64,000 bases of DNA from Galaxea fascicularis (GCA_948470475.1 OX419347.1:3814572-3878571); one strand, 5' to 3'; shown: positions 34,341 to 52,904, counted from the stretch's first letter. Numbers and translations: made by a program. The notes: generated from the sequence alone by a model not told the origin.

Positions 34341-34554
34341 AAACTTCATGCTAGCCCACATTTAGAGCACATATAAAAGAAGACAATAAAGTACATTTAC
34401 AGGACAATAGATCAGGACAATAGAGGAATATGGATTTACATATTTGGCTTACCATGACGTTCTTGCCCTCTTTCGAAAGTTTAGACCACCTCTACTTGGC
34501 CAATCAGGTTGCGACTTGGGCTGATAGTCGCTCCACTAGTTACGATAAAATTAC

Positions 34555-34820
34555 ACAGATGATAATGATAATGATGAGGATTTACATAGCGCTTTTATCC
34601 AAAGGGCTCAAAGCGCTTTACAACACTTCTTGGGGGACTTTGTCAGACTGCTTTGAATGATGATACCTGAACAAATGAACCATTAAGAAAAAGAAGGCGA
34701 AGAAAGGAGAAGGAACGTAGAAGAGAAGAACAATGGTAATCTGTAATGTTTTGAGCAGCCGTCTGAGTTTCGAACCTGGAGTGTTGAACCTGCCGTGCAA
34801 AAGTGGTATTTTCTGCTACC
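34555..34820 (-). mobile_element. SINE-like element
   Basis: On the minus strand a B-box-like GGTTCGAAACTC lies near the 5' end, and the unit ends with ATAGCGC-containing sequence and an ATC/ATT-rich tail (GATAATGATAATGATGAGG on the plus strand). This is similar in design to 16247-16540. Confidence 0.45.
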
Positions 34821-36073
34821 CATAGTAAATAGAGGAAACCCCCAGCTCAAAGCAACAGAGGTACCAGTTGGTACAAATTACATTAGAGGTCCAAGAGAGA
34901 GAAACACAACCCACAGGGCTGCTAATAGGCACTTAATACACGATACATACCGTTACGCTGCCAAATTTCCAAGAAAATAACACGACTTAAAACATGTTTA
35001 CATCATTTAATGACATCCAAAACTAATGATAAAATCTTAATACGACTGATATTCCCTTCTTTATAACAGTTGTGAGTTTGAAAGGAATAAATAATGGCGA
35101 ATGCTACAGGGTAAAAATAAAGGAGAACATAAAATCAGCCAATCAGCTGTGCTCTGTTAAAAATCGCAAAGCTCCTTAATATTTACACTGAGTTTTGCTT
35201 TAGATATTTTTAACAACTTCAAGCATTTAAAAGGGCTATGGCTTAGGTATTCATAACTCGGATCGGAGTATTACGTGAGTATTCAGCTAAGTTTCCTATA
35301 TGGACAATGATCTTAGAACTCGCACTTGATGGGAGAACAAAAGACATTGTACCATTGCATAATGGTTTTTGCTGGACGCAAGGAAGACTTGGAAAACAAG
35401 GACCAACACTTTTTAAGCTGAAATCTGTTCCCATACACCTAATCACTGGCCAAAGGGACTCAACCCTGATTTTACTGCACCAAAACAGTTCAATCTTAAA
35501 CAAATCTGTTTAGATCCCAATTTCATGACTTGCTGAATTAACACAAGTCTTGATGACATAGCCTCTTTAATTTGATGACCTTGATGAGTAATGCATAAAA
35601 TTCCCCATAAATGTGCAGGTTGAAAATAAAATTCCTTTACAAGTGAAAAGAAAGGGAATGACTTACCTGTTCCCAGCACATGGTAACTTTCGCTTTGTGG
35701 AAAAGTCTTTAAAAAAAATTGGTGCCATGTGGAGTTCAATATTTTCTCCATATTCAGGTGTAACATGCAACTTCCTATTTTTAATTATCTATTTACAACT
35801 TGACGCTTATAATTATAATAATTGTTATATTAATCCCTAAAATTGTTCTGGTCATATTAACGACAGCAAACTTCTAATAAAGCATTACATGCTTTCAGCT
35901 TTCAGCAAATCTTGCTGACACTGTAGCTTTGCTGCTGACATCTACAATAATCGTAAGAGATGCAGCTGCCACATGAGTTTGTCAGAATTCCCATTTTTCC
36001 CAGGCCTGCTAACATGCTGCAATCCCAGTTGTATGAATAGTAGCTAAACAGAAGCCTGCCTGCAGTTCTCATC
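34821..36073. other. Spacer and probable 3' UTR side of the calcyphosin-like gene
   Basis: AT-rich with no coding signal. The minus-strand calcyphosin-like gene stops at 36074, so its 3' UTR must lie here. No canonical AATAAA was picked out with confidence. Confidence 0.35.
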
Positions 36074-41392
<5,319 letters not shown>

Positions 41393-41539
41393 CACCGCGT
41401 GGTGCCCAGTCTGTCCACTTGAAGGGTACTGCGGGCTCAAACTTTTTTCTTTCCATCATTGTTTCAGTATTACTTGTTCGAAGCTAAAATAATCCTAAAT
41501 GGTTAAGTACAGTTACACGTAAAAGCAGAACGGTTTGTT

Positions 41540-41632
41540 TTTCTTGTGCTTATGCTTATGTCGCTGCTGGTTTCATTTGCACTTAAATTTTGCTTATGCT
41601 TATGCGCTAGTGAAAACCAGCCTTAAAGAAGA
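41540..41632. mobile_element. Decayed MITE related to 8364-8668
   Basis: Contains TTGTGCTTATGCTTATGTCG and the end GCGCTAGTGAAAACCAGCC followed by TTAA, as in the intact element near 8.5 kb. The left end is eroded. Confidence 0.55.
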
Positions 41633-41813
41633 ACGACGAGAAAGCAGCTCTGCATTTTGCTCTGCCTGACGTCTCAGTTCTTAGCCATGCGTACTAGTTG
41701 CCAGCTTTCAGTCCCCTAGCTTCTTATCTCACATCACATTGTAAAACTCGTGAACAAACCGGTTGAGGCGATTTGAAAGACTCCAACAAATAGACTGATA
41801 TGGGAAGAAAACC

Positions 41814-41819
41814 TTTATT
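41814..41819 (-). terminator. Polyadenylation signal of ORC1
   Basis: TTTATT on the plus strand reads AATAAA on the minus strand, about 310 bases past the ORC1 stop. It is a reasonable cleavage signal; others in the AT-rich 3' region are possible. Confidence 0.4.
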
Positions 41820-42125
41820 AGTAAAAATCAACTTTTAATAAAATCGTACATACACTCAAATATTATTTACACTTTCAGCAAACATGAAATTCTGGGCTTC
41901 AAATTCTTGCGGTACAAGGCTAAACAATCTTCATTCAAAAATTGGTGAAAAAATATACATCCGCGTTGAAAACCAAAGGAAATATTCGCTCCTGATAAAT
42001 ACACTAAAATTTTAATATACTGACATTCGGGAAAAAAAGTGAATGAAATTTCTTTAACAAGTTCATGAAAAAATCCAAGTTAACATACAATATAAGTGAC
42101 TGGATGAAACCATGCACGTGACCTG

Positions 42126-45100
42126 TCACGTGCCTTTCTTTTGGAGAGCATACAATACATCATCTTGATTGACATTTAAACGAATTCTCTGTTCCAAGTC
42201 TCGACGGCCAGACTCCACTAAAAGTAGTCTCCAAGCCCCTAAGCGACAACAAATAGCCGCGGCCTCTGATGGTGAAGGCGACGAAACTCCTGAAAATGTG
42301 GAAGGGGGGGAAGTTATTGATTTAGTCTCACCGGTAAGCAGAAACAACAACGAATGTCAAGTGCCCTCCATTGGGGACTAGTTTGATCTCAAAGTGACCC
42401 AAGCAGCATTTGACAAATCAATAATTTTCAAATTATCCTGGATCGATCAACGCTGAAATAACTTCATCAACCTCTGTTTGTCTTAAAAAAAAAACAGTAC
42501 TAAAGGACAGAAGTAGCAAACATAGTTGGACCACCCACCTTCAATACGACAAAAATCGACGAGTTGCTGAAAAACCTGAAGGTACAAAGATAAGGTTACT
42601 TTGCTGTTAATAGCTTTAATACAGGGTTTTCAACTGTTTTGTAAAGTAGCGGACATACTTCTGAAAGTACCGGACGTGAATGTTTACAGTAGTAAAAAAA
42701 ATCGCCGATATTGATCTCAAGTACCGGACGTGGAATGGCAAACGACCGGACGAAACGTCCGGCCTCCGGCCTCAAATGAAAACCCTGTTTAATAGCCGTT
42801 GGCTTGAGTTAAATCTTCAACAAGTGACCACATTTCATTTTTATTAGAGAACAAAAAACAAACGCACCGGGTTTTTGGATGGTTTGATTTCAATTAATTG
42901 CTTTCAATCCATCACCTTCCAGAAATTAATCGATACTTTCAGTCATTGCCTACACTCAGTCTTGAGCGATCCAATTGGTCAATTGAGTAATGCTCGTTCA
43001 ATACTACAGATGTTTGTTGCTCTTTCACGGGAATAAGCTTAATGAAAAATTCATCAGCGCTGTCCTCCGACATGTAAAAACATCACCGGGTGATATATGT
43101 AAGGCCGCAAATGAAATAAAACTCAAGGATACGGCAGAAACGAAGCTCGCTCTGTCAAGATGTATTAATCGAGAAAATTGACTTACATCTCCAAACGTTG
43201 CTTCCTCGAGTCCTGAGCTACGAAACTCGGCAATGACCGACTTCAAGAAGAGACCTTCCATATACGATAAACACCTAGGATAAGAAAGAGAAAAAGAGGC
43301 AATTAAATAGTGTCTTAAGGAATCTCGGGGTAGCCTGGGAAGCAAAGGATCGTACAGAGACTAAATTGGTTTTTCTGACCCCTTTTAGACCGAGCCAGAG
43401 GAAACCACAGCCAACAGTGCATTACCACTTTCAGTATCACTATCAATATCACGAGGCTTACATCATAGCTCTTATCTTGGGTGAGGAGAACATGTCCTGA
43501 AGTGCTGCATCCACGTGACTCATTCCAACCAATGCGGTGCCTTTCTTCTTCGAACGTGAGTCTGCAATCTCAACTGCTCTGCGGCAAATATCTAAACAGC
43601 GACGGGCGTCGCCTGACACAGCAGCAACCTATGAGATACAGAAACAGCACAAACACAGTTTCTGTAAAACACTCCTTCCAAGAATGCAGTGAGTGTGTTC
43701 AACACCCCCACAAGATTATGAGGGGTTTTTTGTCCTCAACTACAAGAAGAACTAACGAAAGCAGTAGGGTACAGAGTGGTAGTGGTGGTATTGATAGTAG
43801 TAGTGGTGGTTACAGTTGTAGTGGTAGAGGAAGTGGTAGTAGTAGCAGTAGTGGTAATGGTATTGGGGGTGACGGTAGTGGTAGTGGTGGTGGTGGTAGT
43901 GGTAGTGGTAGTAGTAGTGGTAATGGTATTGGGGGTGACAGTAGTGGTAGTGGTGGTGGTGGTAGTGGTAGTGGTAGTGGTAGTGGTGGTAGTAGTGGTA
44001 ATGGTAGTAATTGTAGTTGTAGTGGATGTTGTTGTTGTCCCCTTCATAGTTCTCTTTACCTTTCTAGCGACAAGCTGTATTGCATCAGGTTCAAACGCAT
44101 TCAGTCCAGCAATACGAGACATGACAATCTGTTGAAGCTGTGAAAAGGTGTACGGCTGAAAAGTCAACCGAGTCAGTCCCTGAAAGCAAATAATGCCATC
44201 AGTCAGGAAACTAAAGCAAGCCTTAGCATATGGAGCACACTGGTCTGAAGTTGTTTCTCACCACCTTACAAACCTCAGTAAGAAAGCTCTAATCATCACA
44301 CAAATCAAAGCGTTCTAGAAGACAAGGAATGAAAGTAAACACGAGTGTGGGGGATTTGATAACACGGGCATTCTTTAGCTTTAGATTCATGCCCCCCCCC
44401 CGCTACACCTCTTCCGTGAAGCAACCGAGCAGTCAATGATTACCATTCACAAAGCCACCTGGTTAGGAGTTTTAATTCTAAACCAAGTTTGCCCTCACGG
44501 GACTTGGTGGATACATAAAATGTAGCAGCACCAACTGCAAAGCCCAAACAGAGCAGCAAAAGTGTATCACGTGACCCAGTGGCTCGTTATTCCTTAAATA
44601 TCTCAAATAAAAGGATGCATAACATTTGACATTGCAACCAAAATTCCCGAACTTGCCGGGTTAATAGTAAGCACCCAGCGCTTACACCAAAGACGGTCGC
44701 AAAATCGCGCGGGGAAACTGGGGATGACAGCGTAAAACCATAGCAACATAATACGTGAGGTTTTCCAACTGGGACAAGAGTTTTTCAACAGACTTAAGCT
44801 CGAATAAAATATCTTTTGAACACTACAGTTTTGCAATTCAATACATGCAGAAAAATGTCCGAGAAGTAGGTATTTTTGAAGCAAGAACCATCGAAGCCCG
44901 ATAATCTGATCCCCAGTTTTCCGTTTTCCAGCTCTAACCAAAAGAAGTTTTAAAGAGTTAATTTTTTTCTCTTACCAAGCGGCTCGAGACTCGCTTCATC
45001 ATAATTCTTTCTGGTAAATCCATGGTGTTTGCAATGGCCAATACGATTAGTCCAGAATGTCGCCGTGTTGGCCATTCAAACAGATTGTACAACACGTGTT

Positions 45101-48100
45101 GTTTACGGGTCCACAACAGATCCAACTAAAGAATACAAAGAAACAATAAAACAAGATGCGAGAATGTAAACATACGAAAAAGAAATTTCAAAACATGATG
45201 CTGATTTCTTGTTGTCACTCCTTCACAGTCTCGTTAAAAATTACTGTTTCAGAGAAATTGTTGATGGTTATGATGGAAATGAATTGCAAAGAGGAAAGCT
45301 AAAGTTACCCATACTGGAAAAATCGCAACGATCATCACAACGTATTGTTCTTTCCAGAAATCACTTTGTATTTTTTAAGCGCTCTAGCTGGAGCGGTTTT
45401 ACGTTTGAGCAAATAACCAACAAAATTACCAAAACGATGGTCCTTTAAAAACCCTCTGAGAGTAGAAGAGAGTTAATATTCTTTTTATTTCTTCTCCTTC
45501 TCTTGACGACCGTGCTGTTTTGATCAACAAGCTATATGGAAATAATTGACGATTTTTCACGGGTTCATACCTCATCCACCAATAAGATGACAGGATCTCG
45601 GTTCGGCGCTGGCTTGCTGAAAAGACGGTCTAACAGGTTGGAGGCGTGTTCAGGTGTGGCTTTCTGTCCGGTCAGCAGCTGAGAATAAGTACAGAGTAAA
45701 CTCAATTACAATTGAGATATGCTCTTTGACACCAATATATGCAGGTTGACAAAGCGAAGCACAATTGAGTGTTCTTATTTAACCAAAGTCTGTCCTGAAT
45801 ATTGTGTACTATTGAAAGAAAAGCCGAAATTTTTTGTGATAAAGATACAAAAACCGAAAAAATCTAAATGCCTTTCCAAAAATTCCCGTAACGTCACCGA
45901 AAATATGCACTTCGACCGAACATATACAGCTGGGCAAGAAAAGCCACAGGTATCCCAAGGTAGTCCACAGTCAAAACAGGGAAAGAAACCAACGCCACTG
46001 ACCTTAAGGAGGGTTGAGTAAGCCTGTGCAGGTTCCGTTAATTTCATTCCATTGATCTCCACGAACGAAAACTCTGGCAAATCGTCCTGCACTTCCTGAA
46101 TACTGCGGATGACTTCGTGAACAGTGGCTGTCTTGCCTGTGCCAGGCACTCCAGAGATGTACATACAGCTACACACAAGCAAAAAACAAGAAATTGTTCT
46201 ACAATCTTCGCCGAAACGTCTTTCCTGATTTTGTGAGACAGCGCACTTCAATCGATTCTCCTGGTCTTTGGTATTGCTTTGCTCGATCTGTGATTGGTTG
46301 GCAAGATTCGCGCCACTCTCTCAACAACCAATGAAAAGCAAATTCAAAACCTGTTGTGTTTCGCTAGCACACATTTTCCCGCGCTTGGCGCCGGTTGCAA
46401 GCATCTGCTTTGAATTCTGATTGGTTCATTGCGCTGCTTGCGTCTGTTCTGTTGGGGTAATTATTATAGAGTAGTTTTTAAACAAGCGTCGTAAAACCAA
46501 AACCAAAGCAAACGCGAATTACTTTCGACAATCAATTGAAAACCGCTTCATGACACTCAATAAAAATCGCTCTAACAAAAACAAACTGGCAGAAGATCAG
46601 TCACAGTCAAAACAAACTTTTTCCGTGAGCGAGTGACGTGATTGTTGAATAGCTAAAGGAAAATGCACGCGGATCAAATCTAGCACAAGTTATGCAGCAA
46701 GTAAGAAATCCCAGAAAAAGTCATGAGAAAATTCTGCGTTCCAAAAACGAATAGAGTTTGCGTCAGAAAATGAATGTATAATTAATTAAGGGAGTTGTGG
46801 GGATACCTTGCCTTCTGATCTTTTCGACATAATGATAAAATTTGGAGCTTTAGATGTAGATGAAGATAGCGACCTAACTATAGATGTTAATGAAGATGTT
46901 GATGTGCTGTTCTTAGGAACTTTCAAGTATTGTTAAAAAATTAGGTACACCCTAGAAGGTACCCGCCGATAAAAAATTCTACGAAGTTTGGCAGTCTGCT
47001 ACAAAACTTACCCTCCTGTGCTATCTAGAAGCTTTCCCTCAACAAACCCATAGATGTCGTTGAACTCTTTGTCACGGCATGGAAGCGATGATGGAACAGC
47101 CGACACATGTAACCTTAAATAACGAACAATAAAGAGTTCAAGCTGAAGTGATAACATGAACTTTTGGGCAGACTTTCACCTGACGCCAATATTTAATCTA
47201 AGGGTGCGTTTTAGGGGCTATTCCAGAATGAGAATAAAAAGAATGAGAAGGATTAAAATGATGGGAATTTGACAACACCAAAAAAACGACTATATTCTGA
47301 AAGCGGAATGAAAACTCACCCTTCCAGTCTTGTTGCTGTTGACCACATACTTACGGAAGCCTGATAACAACGACTTCCATCTGTTTTCGCAATGTGCTGG
47401 GGAATGAAAATACCCTTCTTCGTTCATCGAGCGCGAAATTCTCCCACAAATAGATTTTCGTTTGAACGGAACATCTGGAAAATGGTGTTCATGTTTCTTA
47501 TAATGACAAACTGATAAGACAAACGGTTTCTTATGATGTCCAACTGCGGTTGCTTTTCTTCTCAGGCTCGGAAGCAAAAGCTGAATTGTGTTGCCGCCGA
47601 CGTCGCCGACACGCTGGTGTTTGGGTCGGACATCTTTTATTTGTTGGCGAAGAGATTGACGTGTCACGAGTTGTACATTCTCTTCATTCTACACGAACGT
47701 AGCAGAATAACCCGAATGGATTCTAAGGATTCCGGAATCAGAAAAGACAATAAAAAAGGCGCCAAAAATACATTCCAATCATTCTCATTCCAGAATGGCT
47801 CCCAAAAAAACGCGCCTAAAAGAATTGTCCTTGCTTTACCAATTGTGCATCTGTCGGACACTTTTATAGACTTTGGTACATGTTACCCAACTACAGAGCG
47901 CATGTAAAAGTTTCATTAGGTCTAAACTCTGTGCTCTGTTTCTTACTTTTGGTTAACCATAAAGTCATGCAAGAAACATCAGAAAGTCTTAAAGCTGACA
48001 TAAACTCACAAGCTTTCAGGACCTTGAATACTCTATACACACTCTCTGCCTCCTTTTTACCCTAGATTCGATGATCATTAAACTCTCCCACCAAGAACCA

Positions 48101-51100
48101 TAACAAACTACTGGCCTCGGTAAGGAGACTTTGTATGCTGATAAACTTACTTTTTGCGTGCCAATTCCAAGGGTGTGCCCGGTGTCTTGCAAGGCTGTGG
48201 TCTGTCCGGCATGCTGGGTGTCATCATACTTTTCTTTGATGTTCGTTTTGTGGTGCTTGCCGCAGGTGTCTTAGGCGTCTTACCAACAGTCTTTGGTGTT
48301 TTTGCTTTTCGCTGCATAGGTGTCTTCAGAGGCGTTTTCTGACTGGATTTTTCTCTGGCTGGAGTCTTGACTGAAGGTTTACCTACAAAGTATATTTATT
48401 TAATGCCGTGGAAAAGTTAGCCCTTGTTCATTTTGCGAAGTAAAATGACAATAAAATTTACTGTTAGATTCCTTTATGCATTGTCAGGTCGACTAGCAGT
48501 AACAATGAGGGGAATTTGCTAAACAATCAAGACCTTTGTTAATACTTGCTGATCATTTCGTTTTTCTCAGAACCTTTATGTTTGATTGAACAGTGTTACT
48601 ATAAGGAGAAATTATGCATTGATCACCCTCAGCAGTTAAAGGGTCAAGTGGCCTCCTTTTGGGATACAGGCCTCCTCATTAGAGATCTATCATTATCAAT
48701 GTCATTGTTACTGTTGTTACTATTGCTCTGTTATTATTACAAAGGTATTTTTGTGAATTTTATGACTATGCATCGAAAGCAGATCTTAGCAATTTGCTGT
48801 TGGAATCCAAAACAAATAGCAAGTAGCCTTGCAATACTTGAAAATTATTTTCAGATAACTTTTTAAGCCTCAGTTCAGAAATAAAATCCATACATTGTGA
48901 AAACTATTAATTTTAGGATTCCCATTGCTTAATTTCTCTGAAAAAATGCAAGGTTAGATAGAGTTTTCTCTTTCTAAAAGCCCTTGTAAAGATGTTTTTT
49001 TGGCATTGTCATAAACTGCACAAAAAATGCCTCTGTGTTAGGAGGTTCTTGTATCCTTGACTCAGATGAAGAAGACCTGAACAATGTGTTTTTGTTACCT
49101 CTGGGTGTTTCTTGAATAGACGTAAATGAGGGCTTCTTCTTAGCAGACCTCAAGGTTCTTGCTGGAGTACTCCTAACTTGATCTGTTTCATTATTAAAAA
49201 TGACAAAGCAAAGAAAATTCTCATAATAAAATAATGAATAAAAACTACTCAGCACCGGAAAGCTTTGGACTAGCAGTTGGACTCGCAATAATTGCCATTT
49301 GCAGGAGCGCTGGTATGTTTTTTTCATGGCAATATCAATAACATGAGAAATAAAATTGAAATTTCATTGACATTTGGGCTACTGTTTAACCCTTACACTC
49401 CCACAATTATCTTAGTATAAATTCTCCTTACTGTCTGCCATACATTTCTTATAATGTTAGCTCTGTGAATTTGGGATTAGATCAAACAATATTCCCCAGT
49501 TGATTTTTTTCTTGATTCTCATCACTTGTCTGCTTGACAACCTGTTGATATTGCAAGGAGAAATTATTTATTGGTCACTCCTGGGAGTGATAGGGTTAAC
49601 AAATTAAAATTAATTAACTGAAGATTTAAGGGAATCAGAGAGGGACACAAAACTCACATCTGGTATTACTCTCAGGAGCAGTCTCACTGAAAACCTCATC
49701 CTCTTCCTCTTCGTCATCACCATCATCATCATCAGATGAAATACTGACTTCACTTGGCCGAAATACACTGTCATCGTCACCATCATCACCATCATCACCA
49801 TCATCATCACTTACATCTTTATCTTCATCATCTTCCTCTAACACTTGCTCAAGAACTTCAACAGTCCCTGCATACAAAATACCCATAAAAAGAGAAACAA
49901 AATTTAATTTCCTTGTAGATAGTTTACACTCAGTTGATGCAACTTGTCTCCACTAGCTGTGCTCCAGATAAGAGGTTTCTCAAGTGAAAACTAAGCGAAA
50001 TCTGGTTTCTAACCTTATAAAATGAGTGACAAAGCTGCCTCGAACAGTCAGCACAAATTTGATGTTACCTAAATGCACACTGAGAGAGGTAAATTAACCC
50101 AAGGAATGTGTTTCTAACTTTTGTAGGTTGAGAATTTCCTGCATTTATGTAGCTGGGTACAGTTGCATAATAATTATTAAATAATTTGACTTGGGATGGG
50201 ACATTCAAGAGCACCAGGTAATCAATGCCCTTACCAAATCTTTGCCTTGGTGATGTCACTGGTTCAATTGCCATCTTTGAACCCTGACCACAGCCTTTGC
50301 TTCTCTTAGGTGTCACAGTTGAGTCATCAGGAATGCTGCGACTTGCTCTTCTTTTTGCGCGGCTTGATGTGACAGCATCACCATTGAAAACTAATGGTTC
50401 CAGAGGCACAGAGCATTTGCTCTTTGGCAATTTATTGCTGACCTTCGCAAGGGGGGTGCTTTTTGTTTTTGCTGAAGGATCATCTACAACTGTACAGTAA
50501 AACACAAGATAAAGAAAACAAAGCTGTTGTGAAAGATCCACCAGGATACCCAGAACTTTGCACAGAGCAATAAATAAAAAAAAAATAAAGATCACGAACC
50601 ATATAAGTAATAAGAATACAGTGTACAGCTGTACTTCAATCTTTAGTTGTTTGTTTGGATTGCCCTCATTGCTAACATATAACCTACAATATTACAGTTC
50701 ATTCAAATAACCAAGCATCATTTTCCCATGGAGATTGGTCACAGCTTGCGTAGAAAAAAGTAGAACCTAAAAATAAAGGGAAGATAGACCAAGCTCTCAA
50801 AACTTCAATTAAAACTGTTAGCTTTTTGAAGGGGTTTGTACTCTTTGCAATCTGTTACCAATGATGACCTTGTTGGATCATCAGGTTGAGGTCCCAAACG
50901 TATGTACGGTGATCAATCTTTCGCCATGTGTGCCATGGAATGAGTTGCTGCTTGTAATACACAACAGTTCTTCTGTTGACATTTTAAGAATGTTTAATTA
51001 AAAACTGATCTTTCTACGAAGTTTGTTAGTGAATAAATATTTTGTAATTTTATTATTTAATATATATTGTAAAGTGCCACTGACAATATTGTATTGGAGT

Positions 51101-52904
51101 TGTGTGATACTGTATTTATTATTATAATTATTATTATTATTGCAGTTTGAAAACTCCTGAATGTCTATGGACTTACTCTTTCTTCTTGCTTGTGTCTTTT
51201 TTTCACTTGGTGTCCTGGCAACACTGTTTATTCCATTTTCATTGACAGGTTTCTGTTTTTTTGAAGATGATCTCCTTGGAGTACCATTTGGTGTTTTGGT
51301 AATACTTGCACTAACAGACAAAGTACGCTTCCTTTTTGACACAGAATCACAAGCAATCCTTTTATTAATTGGGTGAAGGTTATAGTCACCATCAAACTTA
51401 AACCGCACATAAAACAAATCCTGGTGTACTGTGTCACAATTTAAGTTGTCAGGTGGTGGATCCTGTGGTCTAAGTTCCAGAACAGTGCATTTCCTAGAAA
51501 TTGTCTCAGCATCAACATCTGCAGAACCATATTTCACATCTTGGCAAGGTAAAAACAACTCTCTTGAACATTCAGCAATATTAAAGTTTCTCTTTGAGCC
51601 ACATTTTTTCAGTTCTTCAGATGTAAAATACCATCGTATTTCAGCTCTGTTGGGATCTTTGGTTCCTTCAAGTTCATATAACTTTTCAACACGTCCAACA
51701 AAATATTCACCTTTTTTGCCATTGACAATGACATCATCGCCTGATTTTATCAAACTCCCATTGAAACTGCATTCACTAAAATTATGAACAAATGAAAAGC
51801 AAAGCTAAATAAAGAAGATTTAAGTAATTATTTGTTCATCATATACTTATTAAGTTACCTTTTATATTGGGGGGTGGAGGGGGAAGGGTGGGTCAAAACC
51901 TCTCCCCTCCGTATCTTGTTTTCCCACCCCCTCTCTCGTGGGGTGCAAGATGGTTTTTAAAATGTATAGAAACATAACAACTATGCTTCAAATCATCTGG
52001 CATTTTCTTTTCCTGTATCTTGACTTTTTGGCAAAAGTCATATGCTTATTCATTCATGGCCATTTCCACAGAAATAATCAGTCTACAGACCAAAGTAAAG
52101 AGAATTTTGAGAAATTTTGATTTCAATGCCAGGATTGTCCCTTATACTCTTTTAGCACCAGGCCCTTCATTTACAAGTATCATGTTCCCACAGTGTTAAA
52201 ATAATCAGTCTACAGACCAAAGTAAAGAGAATTTTGAGAAATTTTGATTTCAATGCCAGGATTGTCCCTTATACTCTTTTAGCACTAGGCCCTAAGTTCA
52301 TTTACAAGTATCATGTTCCCACAGTGTTAACTGCACTAAACAGCAACTGTTTGAAATGATAACTAAAATGAAACAGTTTTCCAGGGTTGTGACAGGTGGA
52401 TTTGATCCATTTTGATTTTTTCTATCCACCTTACCTGGCTTCCCTTCGGTCCTTGCTGTTGCTATGACAACTGTTAGGAGGGGGAAATGACCTTCAAAAC
52501 TCAAAGTAGAGCTAGGACTAGAACCCTTACAGTACCCCTCTTCCAACTTCACTCCTCCCCTCCCCTCCCCTCCCACGTTCCCTACAAAAAAAAAATTCCA
52601 TTGCAGGTCAATTTCATTTGAGTCCGAGAAATTTCTTTCAAAAAAGGAAGGTCTTCCGAAGCAAGTTAATGAAAGTAGAATAAAATGAAGCGAACAGAAA
52701 TCCGTGTTTCGTTGAAATATCGACTAGTGGTCAATCTGCAGTCCAAGTAATCATATTAGACGGTCATCATAAGTATTCGACAGTTCACGATGGCAGACAT
52801 GATTACTTGAATTACCTGTAAAAAACTTTCCCGTCGTCTATTAACCCATCGCCAATCCACTCGAAAGAGCGGGTGTAAAGTTTCCTCTGTGCTCTTGTAG
52901 GCAT
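42126..52904 (-). CDS. ORC1: Origin recognition complex subunit 1, complete
   Basis: Fifteen exons: 52904-52816, 51775-51177, 50489-50235, 49867-49658, 49182-49099, 48382-48151, 47113-47012, 46168-46003, 45678-45571, 45125-44976, 44179-44060, 43628-43462, 43274-43187, 42575-42539, 42289-42126. Phases close exactly: 2571 bp, 856 aa (human ORC1 861). Exons 1-2 encode the BAH domain (residues about 1-180). Exons 2-6 are a basic, disordered linker with many KTP sites, likely CDK targets, and an acidic D/E-rich exon 4. Exon 8 has Walker A (SGVPGTGKT), exon 9 Walker B (LLVDE), exon 10 sensor 1 ([12 protein letters not shown]). The C-terminal winged helix includes [12 protein letters not shown] and ends [19 protein letters not shown]1 is the ATP-binding AAA+ subunit that marks origins and loads CDC6/MCM in the nucleus. 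The 37-bp exon 14 was found by its CRIEG match. Confidence 0.95.
43776..44032 (+). repeat. (GGT/AGT)n microsatellite in an ORC1 intron
   Basis: An array of GGT/AGT units with internal TGGTATTGGGGGTGAC duplications, starting about 28 bases past the donor of ORC1 exon 11. Poly-Gly/Ser, poly-Val and poly-Thr frames here are repeat artefacts. Confidence 0.9.
46265..46500. repeat. Dispersed repeat rich in CCAAT boxes, copy 3
   Basis: GTGATTGGTTGGC, CGCCACTCTCTCAACAACCAAT, ATTTTCCCGCGCTTGGCGCC and GATTGGTTCATT occur in the same order as at 32660. It lies in the ORC1 intron upstream of the Walker A exon. Confidence 0.55.
47202..47816 (-). mobile_element. Harbinger-type element with Myb/SANT remnant, ORC1 intron
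   Basis: The inverted ends GGGTGCGTTTTAGGGGCTAT and GGCGCGTTTTTTTGGGAGCC are flanked by TAA on both sides. The minus strand (within 47290-47667) reads [20 protein letters not shown], then [20 protein letters not shown] and [20 protein letters not shown], a Myb/SANT trihelix domain like the DNA-binding partner encoded by PIF/Harbinger elements. The first helix is eroded and no transposase is present, so it is an internally deleted copy. Confidence 0.7.
49658..49867 (-). other. Acidic low-complexity exon of ORC1
   Basis: Exon 4 encodes a run of Asp and Glu ([20 protein letters not shown] and following) with a few Ser-Asp sites. The underlying DNA is a CATCAT-type trinucleotide repeat, so the tract may vary in length between individuals. 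It sits in the disordered linker between the BAH and AAA+ domains. Confidence 0.7.
52074..52331. repeat. Tandem duplication of 127 bp in ORC1 intron 1
   Basis: ATAATCAGTCTACAGACCAA begins at 52074 and again at 52201, and the two copies are almost identical up to CAGTGTTAA. The second has a 4-base TAAG insertion. It is a recent duplication with no coding sense. Confidence 0.85.

Noticed and set aside
42290..42334. Alternative acceptor giving a longer ORC1 last exon ([12 protein letters not shown]...)
   Set aside because: It keeps the phase but loses the conserved VxQxxxxCRxEG segment, which is found intact in the small exon at 42539-42575.
42169..42381. Plus-strand frame with a plausible start over the ORC1 3' end
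   Set aside because: It is antisense to the last ORC1 exon, whose C-terminal motif is unambiguous.
43481..44167. A 220-codon Gly/Ser-rich frame and opposing poly-Thr and poly-Val frames
   Set aside because: They run through the GGT/AGT microsatellite and over ORC1 exons on the opposite strand; ORC1 explains the conserved parts.
51161..51787. Plus-strand open frames opposite the ORC1 BAH exon
   Set aside because: Shadows of the minus-strand exon, which matches the BAH domain throughout.
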